A stretch of DNA of 64,000 bases from Gonium pectorale (taxonomy: Eukaryota; Chlorophyta; Chlorophyceae; Chlamydomonadales; Volvocaceae), in the NCBI GenBank assembly GCA_001584585.1, contig LSYV01000034.1, positions 633,443 to 697,442 on the forward strand, read 5' to 3'. Positions within the stretch are counted from its first letter, which is position 1. Each line of letters starts with the position of its first letter. Shown here one piece after another: positions 45,955 through 57,137 of the stretch. Below the pieces are notes generated by a model. That model made no database searches. It was not told where the DNA came from and saw only the letters and a program-made list of their open reading frames with translations. Both the position numbers and the translations under genes were made by a program.

Positions 45955-47658
45955 TGCCTGTAGGTCCCACCTGGATCAGCAGCTGTGTCCAATAGCATAT
46001 TAACGGCACCTTCGGGGCGCGGGTACGAGGAGCGAAGACGGGGACGCTGCCAACACCGAAGTTGTTGGAGGTCCGCTTTGGGGTGATCTAGCACGCTGGC
46101 AGTAATGGAGAACGGTGCACTTCGCAGGGACGCCACCGGCTGTGTGAAGCCGCCGCAGGCTGATTGATGTGATCTTGCCGCGGGGCCCGGGCGGCGGGTG
46201 CGGCGGGATTGGGACACTGCGGAAGGGGCCAGAAGCTGCGTTGGGAGGGTATAGAAAGGGATTGGATTCGATCGTGCGGCGATGACGCCCGCGGGCATTG
46301 GCAGGCGAGAGAATGAAGGCGGCGTAGTGTCGTGCGGTGTGACAGCACGCGGCTACAGGATGTCCGCCGCAATCAGTTGCCCTGCGGATCCGTATTTGAG
46401 TTCAGGTGGGCGAGGTCGTGAGCAGCAATGGATTGTCGGGTCGGCATGGGGCATGCACGGGGTGCCGCAATGCACATACGGTGCGGCTAAAGGAAGAGCG
46501 TGCGCGCCGCGTGTCGTGTCTGCGCGTCTCCTGCAGCTGACAGCGCGGAGGTGCGGGGGCAACGTTCGAAACAGGATGCACAGGGAGCCGTTTCCGGTGG
46601 AGTGCCATGGACGTTTGCAAGCGCATTGCGAGAGGGCGCGGGCGCCAGGGGAATCACGCGACGCAGAAGCAAGGAAGGCCAGCGCTGCCCCGCCCCGTCT
46701 CCGGCCGTGTCTCCGGCTGCGGCTTGGTCACGACGTTCGTCGCCCAGATAGCGGGTGAGCAATTGCCGGCTACGGATTTCTACCGGCTGCGGACGGCAAC
46801 CCTATTCATTATAGTGGTTTCTTTGCTCTTGCTCTCTGTATCACGATTTTATGGAGGGCAGGTTCCTTAAATATTGCACAGGGAAGAGGCAGCTGGACGG
46901 GAAGCGGCTCTCCCTTGTGGCGGCTTTACGAGAGGCGTTTGCATGATTGGATTACATACAGTTCACGGGCATGCTGCCCATAATGTCCGGTTGTGGACTT
47001 GAAGTCTGGAGGCAAAGCAGCAATGCACAAAAATCACTTACACAACATGCATGAGTGCGTGGGTAGCGATGTTTGTGGCTGAGGGCCTGAGGCGGTGCAA
47101 CTATACCTTTTCATAAGGCCCAGAGATACCGTGCCGTGCACAGTGCTACGTAAGAACCACCGGAACTGCTGGAGTTTAGGAGGTGCTCCAAGCTCCATTA
47201 TCCAGTCTGTGCGGCAGTTACGCGGAAGGCAACTTGAACACACAGCAGCGATGAATAGGTCAATAGGATAGGGGGCTCAGGAGCGCCACCCGGCAGGGAA
47301 CCTCTGTGTGTGGTTTCAGCGACAAGCGTGGTGCCATGACCCGCGGGGCCGTGCACAGGGAGAGAGAGTGCGTGTGTGTTTCATATGCTAGAAACTATTC
47401 CTAAAGTATTGTATGTCAGGTGGAGAGCCACTTCGACAAAAGCCAACCGCGGGAAACGCCGACGGCGAGCTAAGGCTGGTTTCGGAGGAGGATGACAATG
47501 GAGAAGAGAATGGGACTGATCGGCCCATAATACTGAAGTGCTACCCCTATACTTCGTTAGTGCCATATTAAGCTGCTCCTGGCTTGCCGCCTGCCCTCTC
47601 CTCGCTGCGGCGGACCTTGCTCGCTAGCGACTTGCACGATCCGTAACATTGCAAAACC
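45955..47658. other. Gene-poor interval
   Basis: This follows the stop codon of paralogue B and precedes NAA10. A plus-strand open frame at 46607-46870 ends with a strongly hydrophobic segment (TLFIIVVSLLLLSV) but has no start context, homology or splice support that I can see. Nothing else is supported. Confidence 0.4.
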
Positions 47659-49988
47659 ATGGTCTGCATTCGGCCAGCCACCATCGATGACTTGATGCAG
47701 ATGCAGAGATGTAACTTGCTATGGTGAGTGCGTCGCCCTGCGCTCGGACACTGTGCATATGGTCACTTATATAGTTATGTACCCTCACAAATTGCGACGA
47801 CAGCCTACCGGAGAACTACCAGCTCAAGGCGAGCGGGGCTGGTGGGGGGCGGGGAGCAGGCGGGGTGGCAGGGCGACCGGTGGGTAGGCTTGCCGAGGGC
47901 TTGAAGCACGTAGCAGGTTTCCTGGCATGGGGGCTGGGGCCGGGGCTGGGGTTTCCCTATGGGGTGGTGTGCGCAGTGCTATCCCTTCCACACCCCTCCC
48001 TTTGGCGACGCACCTAATCCCTTGACGCCGCAAACGCTTGCCCCCCTCAAACCTTGCGCCCTTCCGTCCCGTAGTACTACCTGTACCACATCCTCTCATG
48101 GCCGCAGCTGCTTCAAGTAGCGGAAGACTATGACGGGAAGATCGTGGGCTACGTCCTGGCCAAGATGTGCGTTTGGGGGGGGGGGAGTAGGCTGGCAACG
48201 GTGAACTGAGGATGCTTCGCCACAGCGTTTTGCGACGGGGTTGGCAGGGTGGTTGGCAGGGTGTACGCCGGCAAACATGTGTGAGCGCCCGGCAATCCGT
48301 GACGCGCCATTGCCGGTGCGGCCAGCCCCGCCCGGTGCGGCGAGCACGATGAGTTTCCCCCAATCAGCGTGCACTGCGCGCCTCCCCAAGATCCCCCTGC
48401 CAACGCCCGCGTGTCGTTCTCAGCCCCACTAGGCTGACGGCCCCTCCCCTGTCACACGATTCAATACTCGGCGCATGCAATGGCCGCGGCTGTCGAACGG
48501 CGCCTCGACCCGGGTGGCGGCCCTGGTGGTGCTGTTCTGGGCCCTCCGTCGCAGGGAAGAGGAGGCGTCGGAGCCGCACGGCCACATCACGTCGGTGGCT
48601 GTGGCGCGGACGCACCGGAAGCTGGGCCTGGCCACCAAGCTCATGAGCGCGACGCGTGAGTTGCACGACACGGTCGGCCGGCCGGGGATTGTTGACGTGG
48701 GCTGGGGCTGGGGCGCTCCTGATTGGCGACAGTGTGCAACTTAAAATCACAGCCAGTTATATGGTGGCAAGCAAGCAAAATAAACCTAGCTGGCAGCCCA
48801 TCGACCCTCCGCCCCGCGACTGTGTGTTATGTGTGCGTGACAGAGTGCAGAAAGCGGGTCTAAGGCGACTGTGTTTGTAATGTGGGATTTTATAAGCAAA
48901 CGGTTGACGAGAACGCATTCCGTAATGTGGGGTGGGCGGGGGGTGGAGCGCGACGCATGCATCCGACTGGAAGTGCGCGGCGGGCGGGCCAGCAGCGGGA
49001 TTGGAGGGCGGCCCAGAAGCGGGTGCACGCGTCAAGGGCCCGACAGCGAAGCTCATGCGCGCGACACATGGGCTGGGGTGCGGGGGCGGGCCCATCGTCT
49101 CCGGCTGGGGCGCGTGCGTAGTACACAACGGGTGCGGCGGGCGGGCCCTGCGTGTTGGGGGCCTCCCCCGTGTTGGGGGCCTCCCCCGTGTTGGGGGCCT
49201 CCCCCGTGTTGGGGGCCTCCCCCGTGTTGGGGGAGCGACTTCCTCGGCGGGCGCCCTCCCAGCTCCCCCTCTGTCCTCGCCCTCGTCCCGCTCCCGCAGA
49301 CAAGGCCATGGAGGAGGTGTTTGGCGCAAAGTACGTGTCGCTCCACGTGCGCGTCACCAACAAGGTCGCCGTGCACCTCTACACGCAGACGCTCGGATAC
49401 CAGTAAGCCTGGCTGGGTTCAGGGCATGGGGCTGGGGTGTCGACCCGGGCCGGGTATCACCCAGTGGCGATTTGTCGGGTGTCGGGAGGTGGCGCACCCG
49501 CCGCCCCTCCGCGCCTCTCGCTGCGCCCTTCGTCAGGCGGTGCACGTTGCGCACGCGCCGCGCTGTTGTGCACTGCCGGGGTGGGTACCCGCGCGAGAGC
49601 GCTCAGGTCCAAGGGGCAGCGCCTTAGGAAGTGTGGCCGTCAGTATGGGCTTATCGTGGGCTCCTCGCGGGCTCCTCCCTCCCAGCAGTTCAGGACGTGA
49701 CATTCGACAGCGCCCGCACGCGGCTGCAGTCCCACAAACCCTTATTGGTGTCGGCTTCCGTGCCCGTGCGACTCATACGGCAGGATCTTTGACATTGAGG
49801 GCAAGTACTACGCCGACGGTGAGGACGCGTACGAGATGCGCAAGTACTACGGACCTACGCCGCCGGCGCAGGTCAAGAAGGCCGCCGCGCTGACGGCTGC
49901 CGCCACGGGCGTCCCGGCGGCAGCAGTGCCGGCGGGGAGCAGCTCGGGCGGGGGCAGCAAGGCCGCAGCGGCTTCGGGGAGCAGCTGA
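47659..49988 (+). CDS. NAA10: N-terminal acetyltransferase A catalytic subunit NAA10 (ARD1)
   Basis: Exons: 47659-47723, 47804-47828, 48075-48166, 48555-48655, 49300-49402, 49784-49988; 196 residues. The product acetylates the alpha-amino group of nascent proteins (Ser, Ala, Thr, Gly, Cys, Val N-termini after Met removal) with the NAA15 ribosome anchor in the NatA complex. The sequence is a clear orthologue: [67 protein letters not shown], the acetyl-CoA-binding RKLGLA motif (R-x-x-G-x-A), [19 protein letters not shown], and [11 protein letters not shown]. The C-terminal tail (about 45 residues, Ala/Ser/Gly-rich) is shorter than and unlike the human tail. Intron 2 begins with GC (AAG|GCGAGC), demanded by the protein alignment. 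Confidence 0.95.
47829..48074 (+). other. GC-AG intron (NAA10 intron 2)
   Basis: The exon ends ENYQLK with AAG|GCGAGC and the next exon starts after CCCGTAG with YYLYH. NAA10 proteins read this junction without extra residues, so the GC donor is supported by homology. Confidence 0.8.
49152..49237. repeat. 18-bp tandem repeat in NAA10 intron 4
   Basis: The unit GTGTTGGGGGCCTCCCCC repeats four times exactly from 49152 with a partial fifth. Each unit contains the near-palindrome GGGGGCCTCCCCC and could form a small hairpin. It lies just upstream of the acceptor at 49299. Confidence 0.9.
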
Positions 49989-50904
49989 GGGACGGGAACG
50001 GACAGCGTGTCTGGGACTTGCTCTGGGGAGATGGTGCACTGATGCGACTGAGCAGGTTACATGTTACAGATGCGAGAGCAGGGTGGCCTGCAGTTCCCGT
50101 CGCTAATCACGGGTTGTTTAGCGCGTCAAGCGCGGGTAGAGGTTGGGGGGAGTGGTGCATGCGAGGGATCAGGGAGCCTTGCTGAATGCTTACGAAGCGC
50201 AGGGCGCACCGGCACAGGTTCGGGCATATGCTCGGGGTGACTGTGAGGGGTTGGCTTGCAGCACGCACCACACGCCTCTCTCTCCGCCGGTGTATGCGGC
50301 GACACACAGGGGTCGAAAGCAGCACTAGAGATTGCCTTTTTGCAAGTAGCCACAGGGCCGCCCCGAGCTCTCATGTGCGCATGGCGTGGGGCGTGTGGGT
50401 TTCGCAAAGCGTGCGTTTCATCCCCTCCTCGAGCGTCTCGGCTTGTATGCCGGATGTGTGTCTTATGATCGTCGCTATATGTATTAACCTTTATGTGGGT
50501 TGAGCTGGCAACCGCAGGTGGGTCTGCCCCACTGCCAGCCAAAGAGCGACGAGGACTATGTATGCTGGAGCGACCGACAGCATACGACCTACGAGTACAT
50601 CGAATGAAAACTCGTGTATGGGAACGTCCCGCTCCCCCCACAACTTTTTCCGTGGAGCACGACGACGAAACGTGCACAGCGCAACAAGACCGCTCGACAC
50701 CCAGGACACTGTGTAATACTGTAATAATAGCTGGGCGCAGTTGAGTCTCGCGAGTCGTTGCGTGAGGCATCCAAACTCGCGCTGGCCTTCTCTCAAGTCG
50801 TGCTTCTTGGGCGCTTAGACTCTTGCTGCTGATCGATACCGATATCGGAAGAAGTAACGCGTAGACGACCTGACGGGAACAACGGGCGGGGGAGCGCCCC
50901 GACT
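49989..50904. other. Interval between NAA10 and the AP2/ERF gene
   Basis: It should hold the NAA10 3' UTR and the promoter and 5' UTR of the downstream gene. TGTAA, the usual polyadenylation signal of Chlamydomonas-type algae, occurs near 50712. No coding block is supported. Confidence 0.4.
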
Positions 50905-53900
50905 ATGACCGGTGACTCCGGTGGTGCAGGGGCACCGTCAGCCCCGGCACTGAGCGTTGCTCCTCCTACTACAACTACGCTAGAGGCCGAGGCGCAGTCG
51001 CAGGCGCTGCAGCAGGCTCAGCAAGGTCTCTCAACGGTTTTGCAAGTTGCATCCCAGCCGAGCGGAACCCCCTGTGGAACTGCTGTCACAGGGCCAGCAG
51101 GTCCCGGGCAACTGCCACCGTCTCAACCTGGGGCACCAGGCTTTCCGGGGCTGCCCCATGCTCTTAACATGTTTGCGCCCGGCCAGGCACTATCGGGTGC
51201 GCCGCGGCCAGGCATACCGACTGGAAACCCTCTGCTGAGCGCAACGGCTCTGCAACAAACGACAGCGACCGCGGCAGCAGCGGTCTACAACACGCTCCTT
51301 CGCTTTCCAGCTGGAGCTGCCCCTGGGGCGCCTGGCGTGACCCCCCAGCAGCTTGCGCAGCAGGCAGCTCAGGGGCTTAGACCGCTGCTACCACCTGGCA
51401 TTGCGGCCCAGTCTCTGCCGCCTCACGTGCTCCAGGCTATGCAGGGGCTCCAAGCTGCACAGGCGCAGCTACAGGCGACCGCCCAGGCCAACGCCGCAGC
51501 TCAGGCAGCTCATGCGCAGGCGCAAGCACAGCTGCAGGCCGCTGAGGCAGTGAAAGCCGCCCAGCAGGGGCAGCAGCCGTGTGCGAATGGACAGCTGAGG
51601 GCCACTTCACCTGAGGCCACCACCACCCAGGCCGCCGGCGCCCCCGGAACCGTGTCGCCCCCACCGGGCGGCCCTGGTGCGCCCCACCCGCCGGCGAACG
51701 TGCCTACCAGCCCCGCGCAGGCGATGCAGGCGCTCGCCACTGCACAGGCAGCGCTGCAGGCGGCTCAAGCGCAGATGGCCGCTGCAGCTGCGGCTGCCGC
51801 CGCGGCGGCGGCGGGACAGGTCCAAAACCAGGCTGCTGCGGGCCAGGCTGGCCAAGGCCAGCCGGCTCAGATACAGGCCCAGCTGCAGGCGCAGGCTAAC
51901 TTCCAGGCGCAGCTCGTGGCCGCGCAGCATCTGCGCAACGCCGCTGCTGCGGCGGCCGCTGCCGGCGTCCCACCAGGGGGCCTCGTGCGGCCGCCTTTCC
52001 CTGGCGCGCTGCCCGGCCAGCTGCCGCAGGGTGCCCCGGGACAGCCCCCCGGCGCACCGGGGGCTGTGCGGCCGCCTGGGCAGCCGCAGCAGCCGGGCAC
52101 CTTGCCGGCCGCCGGCACCAACCCAGTCCTCTCGCCGCCGGGCGTCGCGCCCAGCATCGCAAGCCAGGCTGCCGCAGCCGCTGCAGCTGCAGCTGCGGCG
52201 GCTGCCGCCGCTGTACAGCAGCAGGGGCAGCCGTCGACGCCGCCGGGCGGGGTAGCTTCTCCAATTGTCTCGGCGACGGCCCCATCACAACTGCCATTGC
52301 CCAACCCCGCTGGAATTGGAATGCAGCCCTTCAAGCCGCCGTCTCCGGCCGCGTCTTCGTCCCCCACAGGGCCTGCCCCGGGGCATCCTCAGCCTCAGCT
52401 GGTTCCCGGCGCACCAGGACTGGGCGTCCCGGCGCCCGGCGTTGGTAATGGGCCGCAAGTGCAGCCGACCCAGCAGCCACAACAGCAAACGGCGTCTCAT
52501 GCACAGCAACAGGCGGCTCAGGCGCAGGCAGCACAGGCGCAAGCCGCGGCGCAGCAGGCGGCTGCACAGCAGGCGGCGGCGCAGCAGGCGGCGGCACAAC
52601 AGGCGGCGGCGCAGGCGCAGCAGGCCCTTCAAGCGCAGCAGCAGGCGCAGCTTGAGGCGCAGCAGCAGGCCTTCCAGGCGCAGCAAGAAGCTCTGCAGGC
52701 GCAGCAGCTGCAGCAGCTGCAACAGCTCCACGCGCAGCAGCTGCAGCAGCTGCAGCAAATGCAGGAGGCGCAGGAGGCGCAGGAGGCGCAGGCAGCCCAA
52801 GAGGCCCAGGAGGCGCAGGCGGCCCAGGAGGCGGAGCAGCTGCAGCAGCTGCAGTTCCAACAGTTCCAGCAGATGCAGGCGCAGATGGGTCAGCTGCCCA
52901 TGCCGATGGGACCCATGGGGGTTCCGCTGCACCAAGTGCAGATGCCTATGCTGCCGGAGGAGGAGGAGTCGTCGGAGGAGTCGGAGGGCGACACCGCTTC
53001 GCCGCGGAAGCGCCGGGAAAAGGTACGGATTGGGCCCGCCGGTCACATGTCGGGTTGAGGGCGCCCCGACACGGCCGCCGACGGCGAGGAGGGAACGAAT
53101 CCTTGTCGGGGGCCTGTTGGAAGGTGTAGGTAAAGTGGCTGGACGCGCGCTAAAGCTGGACGGCGGCAACTGACGTATCTACTCCTTCTTCCTTACGCCC
53201 GGGTCTATCTTCCACTTCCTGGTCGGTCTTTCGCAGAAGAAGACACACCGTGGCGGTGGCGGCGGTGACGACGTGGTGTCCAAGGGCAAGAACAAGACGT
53301 ATCGCGGCGTGCGCCAGCGGCCGTGGGGCAAGTGGGCGGCGGAGATTCGCGACCCGACGGTCGGGGCGCGCAGGTGCGGAGGAGGGACAGCCACGGGCTG
53401 TCTGCTGTGGGTCCGCAAGGCGCTACGCTTGCCTCTCCTACAATCCCACATGCCTTCTCTTCTTGGTCCCATCGCTCACCATATCCCCGCCGTCCGTGCC
53501 TGCGGTTGTGCCTCCTCACCGCTCAAGACGCAGCTCGCGTTCGGAATGAGTGACCCTGGCCCCACGCCGACTGGCATGCGCTCAGACCTCTAAAAACGGG
53601 AATTCAACTGCAGGTGGCTGGGCACTTTCGACACGGCAGAAGAGGCTGCGCGCGCCTACGACGCTGCCGCGCGCGCCATCCGCGGACCGGCTGCCCGCTG
53701 CAACTTCCCGCTCTCAGCCAACGACGACTACCACCCTGGCCACCATCACCACCACCATCATCACCACGCAGCTGCGGCCCAGGAGGCTGCTGCGGCAGGC
53801 GGCATGATGGGTGGCGGGGGCCAAGGCCACAAGGGAGGCATGGGCATGGGCCCAGGCGGGCCCGGCTCTGGATCGGGCAGCATTGGCGACCCCTCGCAGC

Positions 53901-56900
53901 TGGAGATGATGGGCGGGTTGGGCATGCCGCCGCCGGGTGGACCAGAGGAGGCCGCGGCGGCGGCCGCCGCTGCGGGCCTCGCGCCGCCGCCGGAGCAGCC
54001 GAGAGGTGCGCTGCTTATCGGGTGTATTCAGGGGTCTTCGCGTGCCAAGAGCTCTGTAGCGACACACACTTTAATCTCCGCTAATTCATGTACTTTGGGG
54101 GTGCATGGAAGATCTTGGACAGCTGCCGATGAAGGCAGGAGCGGCGCCCGAACGGTGACGGAGCTGCAGCCAAAGGGGGCCTCATGACGGATGTCATGTG
54201 GCCTCTATGGCGTTGCGTAGACACGGCCACCTCGGATCGCCTGCAAGCCCGCTGTCACTGTCGCACGAGCACTCCTCTCTGCTGCTCTGCACTCCTGTGT
54301 TGGAAAGGAACAACGCATACGACAACGCATGCACTCCTGTGTGACGCCCTCAGGGAAACCGCATGTGGGCCTGCGGTTAAAGCAGAAGGGGCCGAGGACC
54401 GCCGTCAAGCGGTCAGGTGAGTCACAGTGGGCGTCGCGCGCGTCTCTGAGCGTGCGACACCACGGCTCTGCGGTCCCGTCCGTCGCCCCAAGGCTATGCC
54501 CTTGCCTGGACTTGCTCCTTGGTCTCGCCCTCCACCCTGCGTCTTCGGTTCTTTGTCTCGGAAGCTTCATTCCGTGCGTTGCCTGCTGGCGCCCTTCCCG
54601 TTCTGGTTAGAATGATTGCCGCTCCTCTCGCCTCTCCCCTGTAGGCATGGATGACCCCCTGATCCAGTCGTCAATGCACGGGGGCCTGGGCGCGGCCGAC
54701 ATCCACGGAGCCATGTCGGTCAACGACGCCATGGCTGCGGCGGGCGGACCCATGGCGGGGCCCATGATGGGTGGCATGCCCGCACTCAACGGGGGCAGTC
54801 CCTCGGTGAGCGCGTGGTTTAGGGGGTGCAGGCGAGCGTGCAAATGCGGGAGGGGCACGGGGGGCCCCAAGACCGAGCCCTGGCTCAGGATGAGCTCCTG
54901 GGCATGAAGAAGACCGAAGAAGACGACTTGGTTGGGACAGGAGGACGACGGAACTTACTACAGTCTGCAGTCGCTCGGTCTGCAGTTGCTCGGTCTGTGG
55001 TCGCTCGATGAAGGCTGGCCGGCTTGGGGGCTTGGGATGCGAACAGCTTTGTGCGGGGCAGGCGGGAGGCCCTGCAGAGCAAAGATGAGTTCTCCTTTGC
55101 CCTCATGGCGGCTTGGAGCCCAGGCCTCACCGTTTTCCCGCCACCCCCCTGTATGGTCTGCGTCCCCCCGCCTGTCCCACCCACAGAGCTTCCCGCACAT
55201 GAAGGTCAAGACTGGCCTGACTCCCAACTTCAGCGGCTGGCACGGCCCCGTCCCCAGTCACCTGCCGGCGGGCACCCCCAGCTCGGGCATGATGCTCCTG
55301 CCCGAGTGGCCACCCGCCGGGTCTATCGGCAGCGCCTCCATGATGATGCTAGGTGCGTAGGGCGCAAGGGCGGTCTAGCAAGCCTTCCAACGGGGGCCGA
55401 TGGTCCAGCCGGGCTTGGGCCGGTGGCACGGGGTCGACGTCGGCGATAACGGTGGGGAGGGCGCAAGAGCGCGTCCTGCGTTTGGCCCTGTCCTTCGTGG
55501 CCCCGAGAGCGTAGGTCCTGAAACGCTCTGGAAGCCCTTGGCGTCTGGCCGTTGCTTTGTTCAGCGAGGATGATGTCTTCTCGGATTGGCGACACGGCTC
55601 GTACGCCCCGCCCGCCCATCTATGCGCCAGGGGTCACGCGGGGAGGAGTTGCAGCAGCTTCCCACTTACTGCCCAACCCGCATAGCCGCATGTATGCAGA
55701 GCGTGACTCGCCCCCGCCTGTATGCAGGCATGTCGCCCGGTGCCGGAGAGATGGGCGTGTCGTACGGCAACACGTACGGCAAGTCGGTTGACATGCTGGA
55801 TATGTGCGCGCAGCTCATGGAGGCCGGAGGTACGTGCTGTCACGGAGGCCGGGTTGCCCCCTTCCGACCTGCGTTTTCTGCCTCATCAGTGAGCTCGCCT
55901 GACACGAATGCACCTGCTCTGACTGCGAGGGATGGAGAAGCGTGTGGTCTATCGACTGCTCATTCGCACGTGGCTTTTTTTGACTCGATCAGGGTAGCTC
56001 ATGCCTATTGCAATCCTGCGAACTGAAACGCGCTGTGGATTGCACAAACGTCACACGTCAAGCGCCGCCCGGCACACCCAATTGGCATTGCGCAGTGGAC
56101 CCGCTGGCCACCATTGGCAGCCTGCGCAACGAGCTAATGCTGCCGCCCGACTTCAAGGTCGGATCCATTGACGCTGCGGGCGTGGACGGAGAATTGGACG
56201 AGCAGGAGGTGCACGAGCTGGACGAGATGATGATCCTGGGTGCGTGTCGGACGCGTGCCGTAGACACAAGACGCTAACAACAGCACCGTACGGCGTCGTG
56301 CTGTGGGGCGGGAGGCCCCAGAGGCGGCCTGCACTGGCTGCCGCATAAAAATTCTGACATTATCCTGCTGTTGTTGATGGGCAAGGTGACGCTTTGCTTT
56401 GCCGTGACAGCCTCAACCTCTCACCGTGTTGTCCTCGCCTCCCGCCGCCGCAGGCTCAACGCCTCCCTTTGGGCGCATGTCGACGGACGCCTTCTTCCGG
56501 TCGCCCGGCCTGCCCCACGGCTTCCCCGTCGGGGGCATCTTTGGAAGCGGTAGCAGCGCCGCCGCCTCTGCCGGCCTCGTCGCAGCCGCCGCCGGCATGC
56601 GCGTCAGCGGTGGCGCCATCGGTAACGGCGGCGGTCCCGCCGGCTCGGGCGGTGCCGGAGGTGCCGCCGGTGGCAGCGGCGGAGCCGGAGGCGCGTTCGG
56701 CTCGCGTGGCGGCAGCCCCGCCAGTGATGGCGCGGGCGGCGTGGCACTCCCAGGCATCGCGGGGAGTGCGGGTCTGGGCATGTTCCCTCAGCTCATTCCC
56801 GCGGACCCGCTCCTGGGCATGGGCCGCCTGTCGGACGGTGACGAGCCCGTGGACGGCAAACTCGATGACGATGAGGAGGATCAGCTAATGGGCATGTCAC

Positions 56901-57137
56901 CCGACGCGCCGGCGCTGGCGGGGGGGGGGCCTGGGCATCCACCAGCCAGGGTTCGGGAACTTCCTGCGTCAGCAGCAAGCCATCAAGGGTGCGCTGGCGG
57001 CGGCGGCGGCGGGCGGCGGCGGCGACGCGGGCGCTTCGGGAGGCAGCGGCGGCAGTCCGGGACGTGACAGCGGCACGGGCGAGTTGCCGCACGTGCTGTC
57101 GCTGGGGGCGCCGCTGGGGTCGGAGGGGCGCTCGTGA
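50905..57137 (+). CDS. AP2/ERF-domain transcription factor with Gln/Ala-rich N-terminal half (apparent +1 frameshift in last exon)
   Basis: Exons: 50905-53022, 53237-53373, 53614-54005, 54645-54805, 55187-55352, 55728-55829, 56096-56239, 56454-57137; about 1,300 residues after allowing one extra base. Exon 1 (706 codons) is Ala/Gln/Pro-rich with polyAla and polyGln runs, then an acidic stretch and a basic KRREK. Exons 2-3 encode one AP2 domain at about residues 725-790: [20 protein letters not shown], then [20 protein letters not shown] and CNFPL, with the YRG and WLG elements of DNA-binding ERF-type domains, followed by a nine-His run. The remaining exons are Met/Gly/Pro-rich with acidic patches ([12 protein letters not shown]) that may be activation regions. 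In the last exon the frame is lost at ten G (56920-56929): one fewer G gives [14 protein letters not shown] and a stop at 57135-57137. A sequence-specific nuclear regulator is expected; its targets are unknown. Confidence 0.88.

Noticed and set aside
56426..57067. Uncorrected last AP2 frame ending in an Arg-rich tail
   Set aside because: After the ten-G run this frame turns into [14 protein letters not shown], while another frame gives a natural Gly/Gln-rich tail. The first part of the frame is real; its end probably is not.
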